Assembly: GCF_034931045.1 (NCBI RefSeq)
Contig: NZ_JAYGHH010000009.1
Span: 1-64,000, forward strand
Length of the DNA stretch: 64,000 nt
Source of the DNA: Nodularia sp034931045
GTDB lineage: Bacteria > Cyanobacteriota > Cyanobacteriia > Cyanobacteriales > Nostocaceae
Reading direction: 5' to 3'
The first letter of the stretch is position 1; every line of letters begins with the position of its first letter. Positions 35,446-42,461 of this stretch are shown here, piece by piece. The position numbers and the translations under genes are program-made. The notes beneath the pieces were generated by a model. It was not told where the DNA came from and searched no databases. It saw nothing but the letters and a program-made list of their open reading frames with translations.

Positions 35446-36211
35446 GCCCCAAACTTTCTTTTTTAATTCTTAATTTTTGCGGGTATGCACCCCATTTCTT
35501 GTAATGTTGTTGCCAAGCATCAGGCATTTCATCCCATATTCTACCATCTAGCAACCTACCACCAGCTTTAGAAGTTCTACCACCAAATTGCTTGAAGAAA
35601 AAAGCTACTTCTGCTTTTTGACATTGGTCACGAATATCTTCAACCCACTCAATTGACATTGGGCGATGTTTTTGACCAGACTCTCCCCCAACTATAACCC
35701 AATCAATATTTTCTAAATTAAGATTCAAGGAACCTAACAATGGTTCACAGGACAGAAAACGCACCGATGCAGGAACTTGGCGCAGAAAATCAATCCGATG
35801 AACATAGTTTTGATTTTCAACTGATACACCCAACCAAATATTTTTATGAAATTCTAAATTAGGTGCTAAATCAACTAAGCGTTCAGGTCTTTTTGTTAAT
35901 ATTTGATATATATGCCAAGGTGTAGCTTGAATAACTTTGAATACATTTTGAATAAAATCTAGCGGAACTTCTTCATGAAAAAGGTCACTCATTGAATTCA
36001 CAAAGATTCTGCTGGGAGTTCTCCACTTTAAGGGTTCTGTCAACCTTTCTGGGTGTAAAGTTAAATCAAACCCATTCTTGAAATTATTAGGAAACCGTTT
36101 AGTAAGAGCTTCTGCATAGCAATGTAAACACCCAGGACTAATTTTGTTGCACCCAGTTGTGGGATTCCAAGTTTTATCTGTCCACTCAATACCTGTGTGT
36201 ATACTAGACAT
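35435..36211 (-). CDS. DUF5131 / phage Gp37-Gp68-type three-Cys-motif protein
   Basis: A 258-residue protein starting MSSIHTGIEWTDKTWNPTTG with the motif C-x6-C-x2-C (GCNKISPGCLHCYAE). This resembles a radical-SAM-like iron-sulfur site. Later segments IFVNSMSDLFHEEVP, ILTKRPERL, IWLGVSVENQ, SCEPLLG and WVIVGGESG are all family hallmarks. Catalysis is unproven. It is convergent with the TcmP gene and overlaps its end. Such pairs occur in phages and bacterial islands. Confidence 0.9.
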   Translation of the reverse strand: MSSIHTGIEWTDKTWNPTTGCNKISPGCLHCYAEALTKRFPNNFKNGFDLTLHPERLTEPLKWRTPSRIFVNSMSDLFHEEVPLDFIQNVFKVIQATPWHIYQILTKRPERLVDLAPNLEFHKNIWLGVSVENQNYVHRIDFLRQVPASVRFLSCEPLLGSLNLNLENIDWVIVGGESGQKHRPMSIEWVEDIRDQCQKAEVAFFFKQFGGRTSKAGGRLLDGRIWDEMPDAWQQHYKKWGAYPQKLRIKKESLGLTA

Positions 36212-36346
36212 GATTATTTAACCTTAATAATTATTAATTTTGTAAATTATTGTCAAATTATATAATTCATACGTACTATATCATATCAGACTTTTTAATA
36301 AAAAAATCACTGGAACTATTGTTGTCATACATCAAGATTATACAAA

Positions 36347-36574
36347 ATGACTCAGAATACACTGAAGTTACTAGATGTAATAGCACTCACAGCTGATATC
36401 CCTGAATATAATTTGTTGCGTGGTCAAGTTGGTACAATAGTCGAAATATTAGCCGATGGTGCTGCATTTGAAGTAGAATTTAGTGACAAAAATGGACAAA
36501 CCTATGAATCCGTTGGTTTAACTCCAGAGCAAATTATGGTGTTGCATTTTGAGCCAATCGCCTACCGTCATTGA
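36347..36574 (+). CDS. DUF4926 family small protein
   Basis: A 75-residue protein with an SH3-like beta pattern: LDVIALTADIPEYNLLRGQVG, TIVEILADGAAFEVEF, then a short tail. DUF4926 proteins are often found near toxin-antitoxin genes; function unknown. Its last codons (EPIAYRH) lie in a 50-bp sequence that recurs at 39889-39939 and 42370-42416. A decayed copy of its 5' half lies at 41142-41205. Confidence 0.8.
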   Translation: MTQNTLKLLDVIALTADIPEYNLLRGQVGTIVEILADGAAFEVEFSDKNGQTYESVGLTPEQIMVLHFEPIAYRH

Positions 36575-36607
36575 GCTAAAATTATCCTAGATGATGCGAT
36601 CGCTCAA
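36559..36607 (+). repeat. 50-bp dispersed repeat, copy 1
   Basis: CGCCTACCSTCATTGAGC, TAAAATTAT, then GATGATGCGATCGCTCA. TTGAGC and GCTCAA can pair. Copies are at 39889-39939 and 42370-42416, same orientation. Because copy 1 spans the DUF4926 stop codon, the others may be relics of lost DUF4926 genes. Confidence 0.75.
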
Positions 36608-36709
36608 TGGGTGAATCTTGCGCTCAGTTGCATTTTTAGATTTATTGAATGTTACAATCATGTTTCAAAGCCTCCCTTCGGATATGCGAGAGGCTTCTGT
36701 TGAGGTTAA

Positions 36710-37087
36710 TTAAAGTGTCAGTAAGCTAATTACCTCCTCTAAATGGTTCTTAACTTTGTAAACAGCTAATAGCTTTTCTTGGTCATACCTATCAGGTAAC
36801 TCCATCCTCCTACCCTCAAAAGAAATTCTGATGAGTGCTGAGTGTTCAGGTGTAGGATTACCAATATGATCCAAAGCAGTACCTATTTCCTGTAGACTAC
36901 CGAATGACGGTGATTTTAATCCTTTACCCTCTTCTAGCTGATGTATTGCCAGTACAGGGAATGCCATCAAGGTGGTGATGTAGCTAGTTTTGTATCCAGG
37001 GTTCCCAGTAGATTTTAATCCATAGCGATTACAGAGAATTTTTAACTGGGGAAGGGTCAAAAGTTCTAACTCGGTGCGGGTGAACAT
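36710..37087 (-). CDS. SAP-like domain protein
   Basis: A 125-residue protein. The N-terminus LTLPQLKILCNRYGLKSTGN is a SAP-like helix-extension-helix (DNA/RNA-binding) pattern, followed by YITTLMAFPVLAIHQLEEG and a C-terminal globular part (IRISFEGRRMELPDRYD). No function is recognised. A close copy carrying a nonsense mutation is at 41256-41633, and a third fragment of its start is at 41965-41997. Confidence 0.7.
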   Translation of the reverse strand: MFTRTELELLTLPQLKILCNRYGLKSTGNPGYKTSYITTLMAFPVLAIHQLEEGKGLKSPSFGSLQEIGTALDHIGNPTPEHSALIRISFEGRRMELPDRYDQEKLLAVYKVKNHLEEVISLLTL

Positions 37088-37115
37088 AAAATAGAATTGC
37101 CTCTCTTAAAAAGTC

Positions 37116-37147
37116 GTAGGTTGGATTGAGAAACGAAACCCAACATC
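37116..37147 (+). repeat. REP-like palindrome (GTAGGTTGG...AACCCAAC)
   Basis: GTAGGTTGGATTGAG then AAACGAAACCCAAC: arms GTTGG/CCAAC and GGTT/AACC. Related copies are at 39386-39417, 39441-39470 (inverted), 39797-39830 and 50957-50987. Two of these flank the RAYT relic. Confidence 0.7.
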
Positions 37148-37220
37148 ACACATTGGTATTTTGGGGTTAATTTTTGGTTTTTACAGGTTTACAATATATA
37201 AAGTCACTCACAATAGACTT

Positions 37221-37475
37221 ATGACACTAACCCTCAGCTTACCACCAGAATTAGAACAGTATTTAATACAGGAAGCACAACAGCAAGGACTTTCTGTGGA
37301 AACTTATACATTGCAATTGCTACAAAAATCTATTTTCCAATTAGAGAAAAATTCATTTCTTGAAGAAACACCCACAGAAATTGTAATTGAAGGTATTCAT
37401 CAGGGAATAAAAGAAGCATTAAGTGGACAAACTATACCCCTTTCACAAATGTGGGAAGGGATAGATGCAGAATAA
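37221..37475 (+). CDS. Antitoxin of a RelE-type pair
   Basis: From the ATG at 37221, an 84-residue protein (MTLTLSLPPELEQYLIQEAQ). It has a short beta strand and amphipathic helices typical of ribbon-helix-helix-like antitoxins, and an acidic tail (SQMWEGIDAE). The open frame extends 60 bp further upstream through a REP-like palindrome region without a better start. It overlaps the toxin start by 11 bp, so the pair is translationally coupled. Likely autorepressor. Confidence 0.75.
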   Translation: MTLTLSLPPELEQYLIQEAQQQGLSVETYTLQLLQKSIFQLEKNSFLEETPTEIVIEGIHQGIKEALSGQTIPLSQMWEGIDAE

Positions 37476-37842
37476 TAATGAACCACTACCAATTGAAATT
37501 GCTCTTACTCCTCGTTTTCAAAGAGATTTGCGAGAACTGGCTAAACGCTATCGTTCCATTCGTAGTGATATTCAACCTTTAATTGATCAACTACAAGCAG
37601 GTGAAATTCCTGGAAATAGAATTGCGGGAATTAAATATCAAGTTTTCAAAGTTCGTGTTAAAAATAGTAATATTCAAAAAGGAAAGAGTGGAGGGTATCG
37701 AGTAATTTATTATCTAAAAATTGCTCAAGGAATTATACTCGCTACAATTTATTCTAAATCTGATCTGACAGATGTGAGTAATGAAATAATTGAACAAGCA
37801 ATAGCTCAATATGAAAAAGAAAATACAATTCCAGATCAATAA
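37465..37842 (+). CDS. RelE/ParE-superfamily toxin
   Basis: A 125-residue protein: IEIALTPRFQRDLRELAKRY, then IPGNRIAGIKYQVFKVRVKN and GGYRVIYYL, the strand order of RelE/ParE toxins. Basic residues lie around the central strands. mRNA cleavage at the ribosome (RelE) or gyrase poisoning (ParE) cannot be distinguished. Its 3' end overlaps the convergent ParA-partner gene by 89 bp. Confidence 0.82.
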   Translation: MQNNNEPLPIEIALTPRFQRDLRELAKRYRSIRSDIQPLIDQLQAGEIPGNRIAGIKYQVFKVRVKNSNIQKGKSGGYRVIYYLKIAQGIILATIYSKSDLTDVSNEIIEQAIAQYEKENTIPDQ

Positions 37843-38353
37843 AAATACAAAATTCAACTACTTGAGTAAATTTCTCATTTTTATCTAAAAATTCATACTC
37901 TAGTTTTGGTCTTCTTCTTTTTTCAATAAACTGTATTGTTAACCGATAACCTATTGTTGCAGAAACAATACTTTCTCTCAGTTCTTGTAGATTTTGCTTT
38001 TGTGTCGAGATTTTCAAAAATTTTGCAAAAGACTCTAGAGATTTTTTTGTAGAGAAAGACGATTTTAAAAAGTCTATTCCCTCTTCTCTTGAATTTAACT
38101 CATCTAATCTTTGTGAAAGTTGAGTATAGTCTAAATCTTCATATTGATGGGTTTTATCAATAGGTTTTCGAGATAAAATATCTTTCTTTTTAACAGCTTT
38201 TGGATAAAAACAATTTACCCTAAGTTGAGCATTACCTTGCAAAATATCATTTTTTTGATCATCATTAAAACTTATCCATTGTTTTTTGAATAATTCAATT
38301 ACTTCCTTTGGAAGATCATTGTGATGTTCGTTATTAACTTGGTAATTATCCAT
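37754..38353 (-). CDS. Small partner protein of the downstream ParA operon
   Basis: A 199-residue protein encoded 16 bp after the parA gene at 38370-39293. The N-terminal part is acidic. Residues about 105-140 (TKKSLESFAKFLKISTQKQN, then LQELRESIVSATIGYRL) look like a SAP-like or small helical DNA-binding module seen in ParA-associated proteins. The last 30 or so residues are hydrophobic and are read antisense to the RelE-type toxin. The original C-terminus may have been replaced when the toxin-antitoxin genes arrived. Function is inferred from operon position only. Confidence 0.65.
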   Translation of the reverse strand: MDNYQVNNEHHNDLPKEVIELFKKQWISFNDDQKNDILQGNAQLRVNCFYPKAVKKKDILSRKPIDKTHQYEDLDYTQLSQRLDELNSREEGIDFLKSSFSTKKSLESFAKFLKISTQKQNLQELRESIVSATIGYRLTIQFIEKRRRPKLEYEFLDKNEKFTQVVEFCIFIDLELYFLFHIELLLVQLFHYSHLSDQI

Positions 38354-38369
38354 AGTATTTTATATCAAT

Positions 38370-39293
38370 CTAATTAATTAAATATTCAAATTCATCTACC
38401 AGTTCTTTAAGTTCTTGAACAATATTTGATGGTGAAGCCGCAGTTAAAACCACAGGAATTCCCTTTTCTGGAGCTATTGCAAATGTAGTTTGATTTTCTC
38501 TAATAAAAGCATCAAAAATCTTTAATTTTTGTTCTTTTACAACATTATCCATGTATCTTTGATGAGCATTAATTGGTTGCCCATTATTAACTTTTACCAT
38601 TGTAAATACTACTCCAATAATTTTAGGATCAATCGCTGAAATGTTAGCTTGTTTTGTATCGTAATTATATTCTTCAACAAACTCCATAACACTTTCCTTT
38701 AAATATGATATTCCTAATGTTGATAAATGGTCTGGTCTTGATGGTATTAAGATATAATTACTAGCTGCTATAGATGTTTTAGTGACAATATTGAAATTGG
38801 GAGGGCAATCAATTAAAACAAAGTCATAACTTGACTTTAATTTTTCTAATCCTTTAGAAATTGAACTAAAACAATTGAAGTATCTTGATGCTTGTTCATG
38901 TCTACCAATTCCACCTGCCAAGATACCAGCAAGTTCCATATCAATATTAATTAATTTTAAGTGAGAAGCAATTAAGTGTAATGAACCTTTTCCACCCTGT
39001 TCTTGTATTTTTTTATTAATTTTACTTACCTTCACCCTCACGTCACCAAATGATTTGGGGTTGGGAATAGACCTTATCAATGAAGTAAAAAATGTTTTTA
39101 ATGTCAATTCTTTTTCTTCAAACCAGTCCAATTGATCGGAAGAATTAAAAAAAGAAAATGTTAAACTGCACTGAGGATCAGCATCAATTAATAACACTCG
39201 ATAACCTCTACAGGCTAATTCTGTTCCTAGATTAGCGGTGATAGTGGTTTTACCAACTCCACCCTTGTAGTTAATAATAGATACAACTTTCAT
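38370..39293 (-). CDS. ParA-family ATPase
   Basis: A 307-residue ATPase: SIINYKGGVGKTTITANLGT at residues 5-24, VLLIDADPQCSLTF, and FVLIDCPPNFNIVTKTS. It ends with FAIAPEKGIPVVLTA. It is a third, distinct ParA of this window. It forms a two-gene operon with the small protein downstream. Low-GC codon use and position beside toxin-antitoxin genes point to acquisition with a plasmid-like or integrative element. Confidence 0.9.
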   Translation of the reverse strand: MKVVSIINYKGGVGKTTITANLGTELACRGYRVLLIDADPQCSLTFSFFNSSDQLDWFEEKELTLKTFFTSLIRSIPNPKSFGDVRVKVSKINKKIQEQGGKGSLHLIASHLKLINIDMELAGILAGGIGRHEQASRYFNCFSSISKGLEKLKSSYDFVLIDCPPNFNIVTKTSIAASNYILIPSRPDHLSTLGISYLKESVMEFVEEYNYDTKQANISAIDPKIIGVVFTMVKVNNGQPINAHQRYMDNVVKEQKLKIFDAFIRENQTTFAIAPEKGIPVVLTAASPSNIVQELKELVDEFEYLIN

Positions 39294-39385
39294 ACTGACA
39301 TCAAAGTGGTTTTTGCAAAAGAGATATAGTTATGGATTAAAACCCATGTTCAAATTATACTACTAAGCGTCCGCAGATGGTAAAT

Positions 39386-39470
39386 GTAGGTTGGGTTGAG
39401 GAACAAAACCCAACACCAAATCTCAGTTTTATACTATAAATGTTGGGTTTCATTTCATATCCCCAACCTA
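39386..39470. repeat. Pair of inverted REP-like palindromes
   Basis: GTAGGTTGGGTTGAGG with AACCCAACACC at 39386-39417, and the reverse form TGTTGGGTTTC with CCCCAACCTAC at 39441-39470, 3' of the RAYT relic. An inverted pair is the REPIN layout. Confidence 0.7.
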
Positions 39471-39798
39471 CTCATTTCCAATATGATCATCAAAAATAAT
39501 ATCCTCACCCGCATCCCACGTAATGTCATATATACCTTGACGCACAGTCCGATGAAAACTGGAATATTCCCAATCCCTTGGTGCTGTTACTAAACCATGT
39601 TTTACGGGATTATAATGAATATATTCAATGTAATTTTGAAAATCAATTTCATCTCTAATTAAATGTTCTAAAAAACGATATTGCCATACTGCACGTTGTT
39701 TTTTATTTTGCCTAGATATAGAAATATTTTCTGGTGAAATCGGTTCACATTTACGACTAAAATAACTTTTGTCTTTTATTATCTTTATTTTATCCAGT
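39468..39798 (-). pseudogene. REP-associated tyrosine transposase (RAYT, Y1-Tnp) relic
   Basis: The minus strand encodes the conserved C-terminal part of RAYT proteins: KSYFSRKCEP, RAVWQYRFLEHLIRDEIDF, YIEYIHYNPVKHGLV, and WEYSSFHRTVRQGIY, to a stop at 39468. The N-terminal half with the HUH motif is missing, cut by a REP-like palindrome at 39797. RAYTs mobilise REP palindromes, which lie on both sides. The relic cannot be active. Confidence 0.85.
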
Positions 39799-39830
39799 AG
39801 GTTGGGTTAAGTGAAGCGCAACACAACCCA
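39797..39830 (+). repeat. REP-like palindrome at the truncation point of the RAYT relic
   Basis: GTAGGTTGGGTTAAG with GCAACACAACCCA; same family as 37116-37147 and 50957-50987. Confidence 0.65.
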
Positions 39831-39888
39831 TCCGTCTCTTGCAATGAATTTTGGGTTATGCGTTCGGCAAACTTCGTTAACGTTCCAT

Positions 39889-39939
39889 CGCCTACCCTCA
39901 TTGAGCTAAAATTATTCTAGATGATGCGCGATCGCTCAA
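39889..39939 (+). repeat. 50-bp dispersed repeat, copy 2
   Basis: Same as 36559-36607, here about 50 bp upstream of the DUF433/DUF5615 pair. Confidence 0.75.
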
Positions 39940-39992
39940 GTTGACTGAATGCTACGATCAAGGAATACATATATTATTAGCCTCAGCTAACT

Positions 39993-40328
39993 ATGCAACT
40001 TGAAGACTACTTTAACTTTTTAGCGCCTGATGATATTCGGCTTCAGGGTACACGAGTAGGAATTGAAACCATTTTGTTTGACTACCTCTTCCGTGCTAAA
40101 ACTCCCGAAGAGATTGCCAAAACTTACACCTCATTGACTTTAGAACAAGTTTATGCAACTATTCTTTACTACTTACACAATCAGCAAGCAGTAGATGCTT
40201 ACATAAAAGATTGGCTAGAGTGGGGCGATCTCATGAGAGAAGAACAACGCCGCAACCCCAACCCAGTTGTAGAAAAACTACGTAAATTAAAAGCTGAAAA
40301 AATGGCGATTCCATCTCATGGCGCTTAA
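39993..40328 (+). CDS. DUF433 family antitoxin
   Basis: A 111-residue protein with the DUF433 pattern: IRLQGTRVGIETILFDYLF, then TPEEIAKTYTSLTLEQVYAT and ILYYLHNQQAVDAYI. This is a helix-turn-helix antitoxin paired with a DUF5615 PIN-like toxin. The C-terminal lysine/arginine-rich tail probably neutralises the toxin. It overlaps the toxin gene by 11 bp. Confidence 0.88.
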   Translation: MQLEDYFNFLAPDDIRLQGTRVGIETILFDYLFRAKTPEEIAKTYTSLTLEQVYATILYYLHNQQAVDAYIKDWLEWGDLMREEQRRNPNPVVEKLRKLKAEKMAIPSHGA

Positions 40329-40680
40329 GTATCTCATAGATGAGAATGTTGATCCGATTTACACAATTCAATTACGCCGCTTCCAGCCTGATTTGTTTGT
40401 CATGGCGGTTGGAGATTTGACTACTCCACAAAAGGGAACATTAGACCCTGAAATTTTGCTTTGGTGTGAAGAAAACGATTTTGTTCTAGTCACTAACAAC
40501 CGCAAATCTATGCCAGTTCACTTGGCAGATCATATAGCTCAAAAGCATCATGTGCCAGGAATATTCATTCTAAGTCCAAAATTAAGCGTTGGTGAAAATC
40601 TAGAACAGTTACTTTTGATAGCAGAAGGTTCACTTGATAACGAGTATCAAGACCGCATAGAGTTTTTGCCTCTGTTTTAA
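40318..40680 (+). CDS. DUF5615 PIN-like toxin
   Basis: A 120-residue PIN-like (Mut7-C-related) protein: LKYLIDENVDP with the first acidic site, DPEILLWCEENDFVLVTNNR with the others, and HVPGIFILSP. Predicted RNase toxin. Intact and coupled to the DUF433 gene. A second, truncated member of the same toxin family lies just downstream on the other strand. Confidence 0.88.
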   Translation: MALKYLIDENVDPIYTIQLRRFQPDLFVMAVGDLTTPQKGTLDPEILLWCEENDFVLVTNNRKSMPVHLADHIAQKHHVPGIFILSPKLSVGENLEQLLLIAEGSLDNEYQDRIEFLPLF

Positions 40681-40689
40681 AAAATGAAG

Positions 40690-40776
40690 TCATGCGATCG
40701 CCTCCGGCGGGCGTATTGCACCAGTAACAATCGCTTGTTTGAGATCAGCATCTGCTTGAAATCGAACTGCTGTCAT
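40690..40776 (-). pseudogene. Truncated DUF5615 PIN-like toxin
   Basis: Its ATG overlaps the stop of the minus-strand DUF433 gene (ATGA). It encodes only MTAVRFQADADLKQAIVTG before running into a HIP1-type repeat (GCGATCGCCTCCGGCGGGCG on the opposite strand) and a stop, giving 28 residues instead of about 115. The start matches DUF5615 toxins, so this is the remains of the cognate toxin. Confidence 0.75.
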
Positions 40777-41105
40777 ATCTGGCTATGTTTCTGGGTTTGA
40801 GCAGTTTTCAATTTCTGATAAAGAAATGAATTATTGTTTTTCAAAGTTTGCTGTAGTTTCTCAAATTCTGCTTCACTTTGTTTTAAGTACATATCAACTA
40901 GCTCTCGGTTAGCCAGATAGAAAGCGATCGCACCATAAACTTTTTCTAGTGAGAGTAATGGAAAATCTTGGGCAATATTTTCCGGCGCATCACCATTTAA
41001 GAAAGCATACACAACTGAATCGAGAGAGATACGAGTTCCTTCTATCCAATACCCTTCACCTCGTTGTTCAACATATTGTTTGACTAGGGTTGGTGATACT
41101 GTCAT
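40773..41105 (-). CDS. DUF433 family antitoxin, now without an intact toxin
   Basis: A 110-residue protein: GYWIEGTRISLDSVVYAFL, APENIAQDFPLLSLEKVYGA, IAFYLANRELVDMYLK, then a polar tail. It is followed with ATGA overlap by a toxin truncated to 28 residues. It may persist as an orphan antitoxin or simply be decaying. It differs strongly from the DUF433 protein at 39993-40328, so it is not a recent duplicate. Confidence 0.85.
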   Translation of the reverse strand: MTVSPTLVKQYVEQRGEGYWIEGTRISLDSVVYAFLNGDAPENIAQDFPLLSLEKVYGAIAFYLANRELVDMYLKQSEAEFEKLQQTLKNNNSFLYQKLKTAQTQKHSQI

Positions 41106-41141
41106 AAAACTGCGAATTACTATTTATCTATCATCTTAGAC

Positions 41142-41205
41142 GCTAATAGCATTGACATCTGATATCCCTGAATAGAATTTGTTGCGTGGTCAACTGGTTA
41201 CAATC
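41142..41205 (+). pseudogene. Fragment of a DUF4926 gene
   Basis: GATATCCCTGAATAGAATTT and TTGCGTGGTCAACTGG match the DUF4926 gene near 36396-36427, but a TAT codon has become TAG and the 3' half is deleted. Downstream sequence matches 36651 onward, so a larger block was copied and then lost about 200 bp. Confidence 0.75.
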
Positions 41206-41255
41206 ATGTTTCAAAGCCTCCCTGCGGGTATGCGAGAGGCTTCTGTTGAGGTTAA

Positions 41256-41633
41256 TTAAATTGTCAGCAAACTAATTACCTCCTCTAGATGGTTCTTAAC
41301 TTTGTAAACAGCTAATAGCTTCTCTTGGTCATACCTAGCAGGTAACTCCATCCTCCTACCCTCAAAAGAAATTCTGATGAGTGCTGACTGTTCAGGTGTA
41401 GGATTACCCATCTGATCCAAAGCAGTACCTATTTCCTGTAGACTACCGAATGACGGTGATTTTAGCCCTTTACCCTCCTCTAGTTGATGTATCGCCAATA
41501 CAGGGAATGCCATCAAGGTGGTGATGTAGCTAGTTTTTTATCCAGGGTTCCCAGTAGATTTTAATCCATAGCGATTACAGAGAATTTTTAACTGGGGAAG
41601 GGTCAAAAGTTCTAACTCGGTGCGGGTGAACAT
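41256..41633 (-). pseudogene. SAP-like gene copy with a nonsense mutation
   Basis: Nearly identical to 36710-37087, but the TAC codon of the NPGYKTSY segment is TAA (41538-41540). Only the last 86 codons remain open from an internal ATG. Other differences are few (for example DHIGNP to DQMGNP), so the copy is fairly young. Confidence 0.85.
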
Positions 41634-41662
41634 AGAATAGAATTGCCTCTCTTAAAAAGTGG

Positions 41663-41706
41663 TATCGGTAGGTAACAAGTTTTCCAGACAGTGATACCTA
41701 CCGATA
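41663..41706 (+). promoter_or_regulatory. Co-varying hairpin upstream of the first small RHH gene
   Basis: TATCGGTAGGTA pairs perfectly with TACCTACCGATA across a 20-nt loop containing AGTTTTCCAGAC. The loop is conserved at 42040-42059, while the stem differs by paired changes. A second hairpin TCTCCAC/GTGGAGA follows at 41713-41736. It could be an operator palindrome or an RNA element. Confidence 0.7.
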
Positions 41707-41762
41707 AAACATTCTCCACTGGTAGGCACGTGGAGAAAAGCTATATTCATATTTCTATACAA

Positions 41763-41951
41763 ATGACTAAGAGTAAAGGTAAGCCAGAAAACTTAAAACC
41801 ATTCACTACAGATAGGGATGAACCATTGACTGAAAGGTTAAATTTGCGGATCACCAAAACAATGAAGGATGAGGTACAGCAAAAAGAAGACCCTCCAGAA
41901 TTTTGCCGTCGTGCTATCCAGGAAGCTCTAGATAAGGATAAATCGAGTTAA
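41763..41951 (+). CDS. Small putative ribbon-helix-helix protein, copy 1
   Basis: A 62-residue protein: MTKSKGKPENLKPF, RDEPLTERLNLRITKTMKDE, DPPEFCRRAIQEALDKDKSS. A strand (RLNLRIT) followed by two helices fits the CopG/Arc fold, whose members bind DNA and autoregulate. It shares about 70% of residues with 42125-42313. The hairpin at 41663-41706 precedes it. The decayed SAP-like gene is divergent from it. Confidence 0.7.
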   Translation: MTKSKGKPENLKPFTTDRDEPLTERLNLRITKTMKDEVQQKEDPPEFCRRAIQEALDKDKSS

Positions 41952-41964
41952 AAGTTATGGGGAA

Positions 41965-41997
41965 CGGTCAAAAGTTCTAACTCGGTGCGGGTGAACA
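41965..41997 (-). pseudogene. Third, very short fragment of the SAP-like gene start
   Basis: Reads MFTRTELELLT on the minus strand and shares the leader AAAATAGAATTGCC and CTCTCTTAAAAAGT with 36710-37087 and 41256-41633. The rest of the gene is gone. Confidence 0.75.
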
Positions 41998-42031
41998 TAA
42001 AATAGAATTGCCTCTCTTAAAAAGTGGTATC

Positions 42032-42067
42032 GGTGGTGTACCAGTTTTCCAGACGTAGAACACCACC
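42032..42067 (+). promoter_or_regulatory. Co-varying hairpin upstream of the second small RHH gene
   Basis: GGTGGTGT pairs with ACACCACC across a 20-nt loop whose core AGTTTTCCAGAC equals that at 41663-41706. Of the eight pairs next to the loop, four differ from the first copy and all four differ on both sides, keeping pairing. Confidence 0.7.
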
Positions 42068-42124
42068 AAATCAACTCTAATCTCATGCGCGCACGTTATA
42101 AAGATATATTTACATTTTTTAGCA

Positions 42125-42313
42125 ATGCCTAACCCTAAAGGGAAGCCGGAAAACTTAAAACCATACGAAACAGATAGAGACGAACCATTAACAGCAAATC
42201 TCAGTTTTCGGGTATCAGAAGCTATGAAGGAAGCGGTAAAGTCAAAGGATGATCCTCCAGAATTTTGCCGTCGTGCTATCCAGGAAGCTTTAGACAAGGA
42301 TAAATCGAGTTAA
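42125..42313 (+). CDS. Small putative ribbon-helix-helix protein, copy 2
   Basis: A 62-residue paralogue of 41763-41951: MPNPKGKPENLKPY, RDEPLTANLSFRVSEAMKEA, DPPEFCRRAIQEALDKDKSS. The C-terminal 20 residues are identical to copy 1, while the strand and first helix have diverged. In a ribbon-helix-helix protein that is where DNA contacts lie. This fits diverged operator specificity, matching the diverged hairpin stems. Confidence 0.7.
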   Translation: MPNPKGKPENLKPYETDRDEPLTANLSFRVSEAMKEAVKSKDDPPEFCRRAIQEALDKDKSS

Positions 42314-42369
42314 AAGTTATTTTGACTGGATAAGGAGTATTCTTTGCTGAAAAGTGGGGATGCGATCAT

Positions 42370-42416
42370 CGCCTACCCTCATTGAGCTAAAATTATTCTA
42401 GATAACGCGATCGCTC
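42370..42416 (+). repeat. 50-bp dispersed repeat, copy 3
   Basis: Same family as 36559-36607 and 39889-39939, here between the small RHH gene and the end of the caspase gene. Confidence 0.7.
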
Positions 42417-42461
42417 AGTGACCTTTCTCAACATTCAGCAATCTTACTAAATTACGACAAA

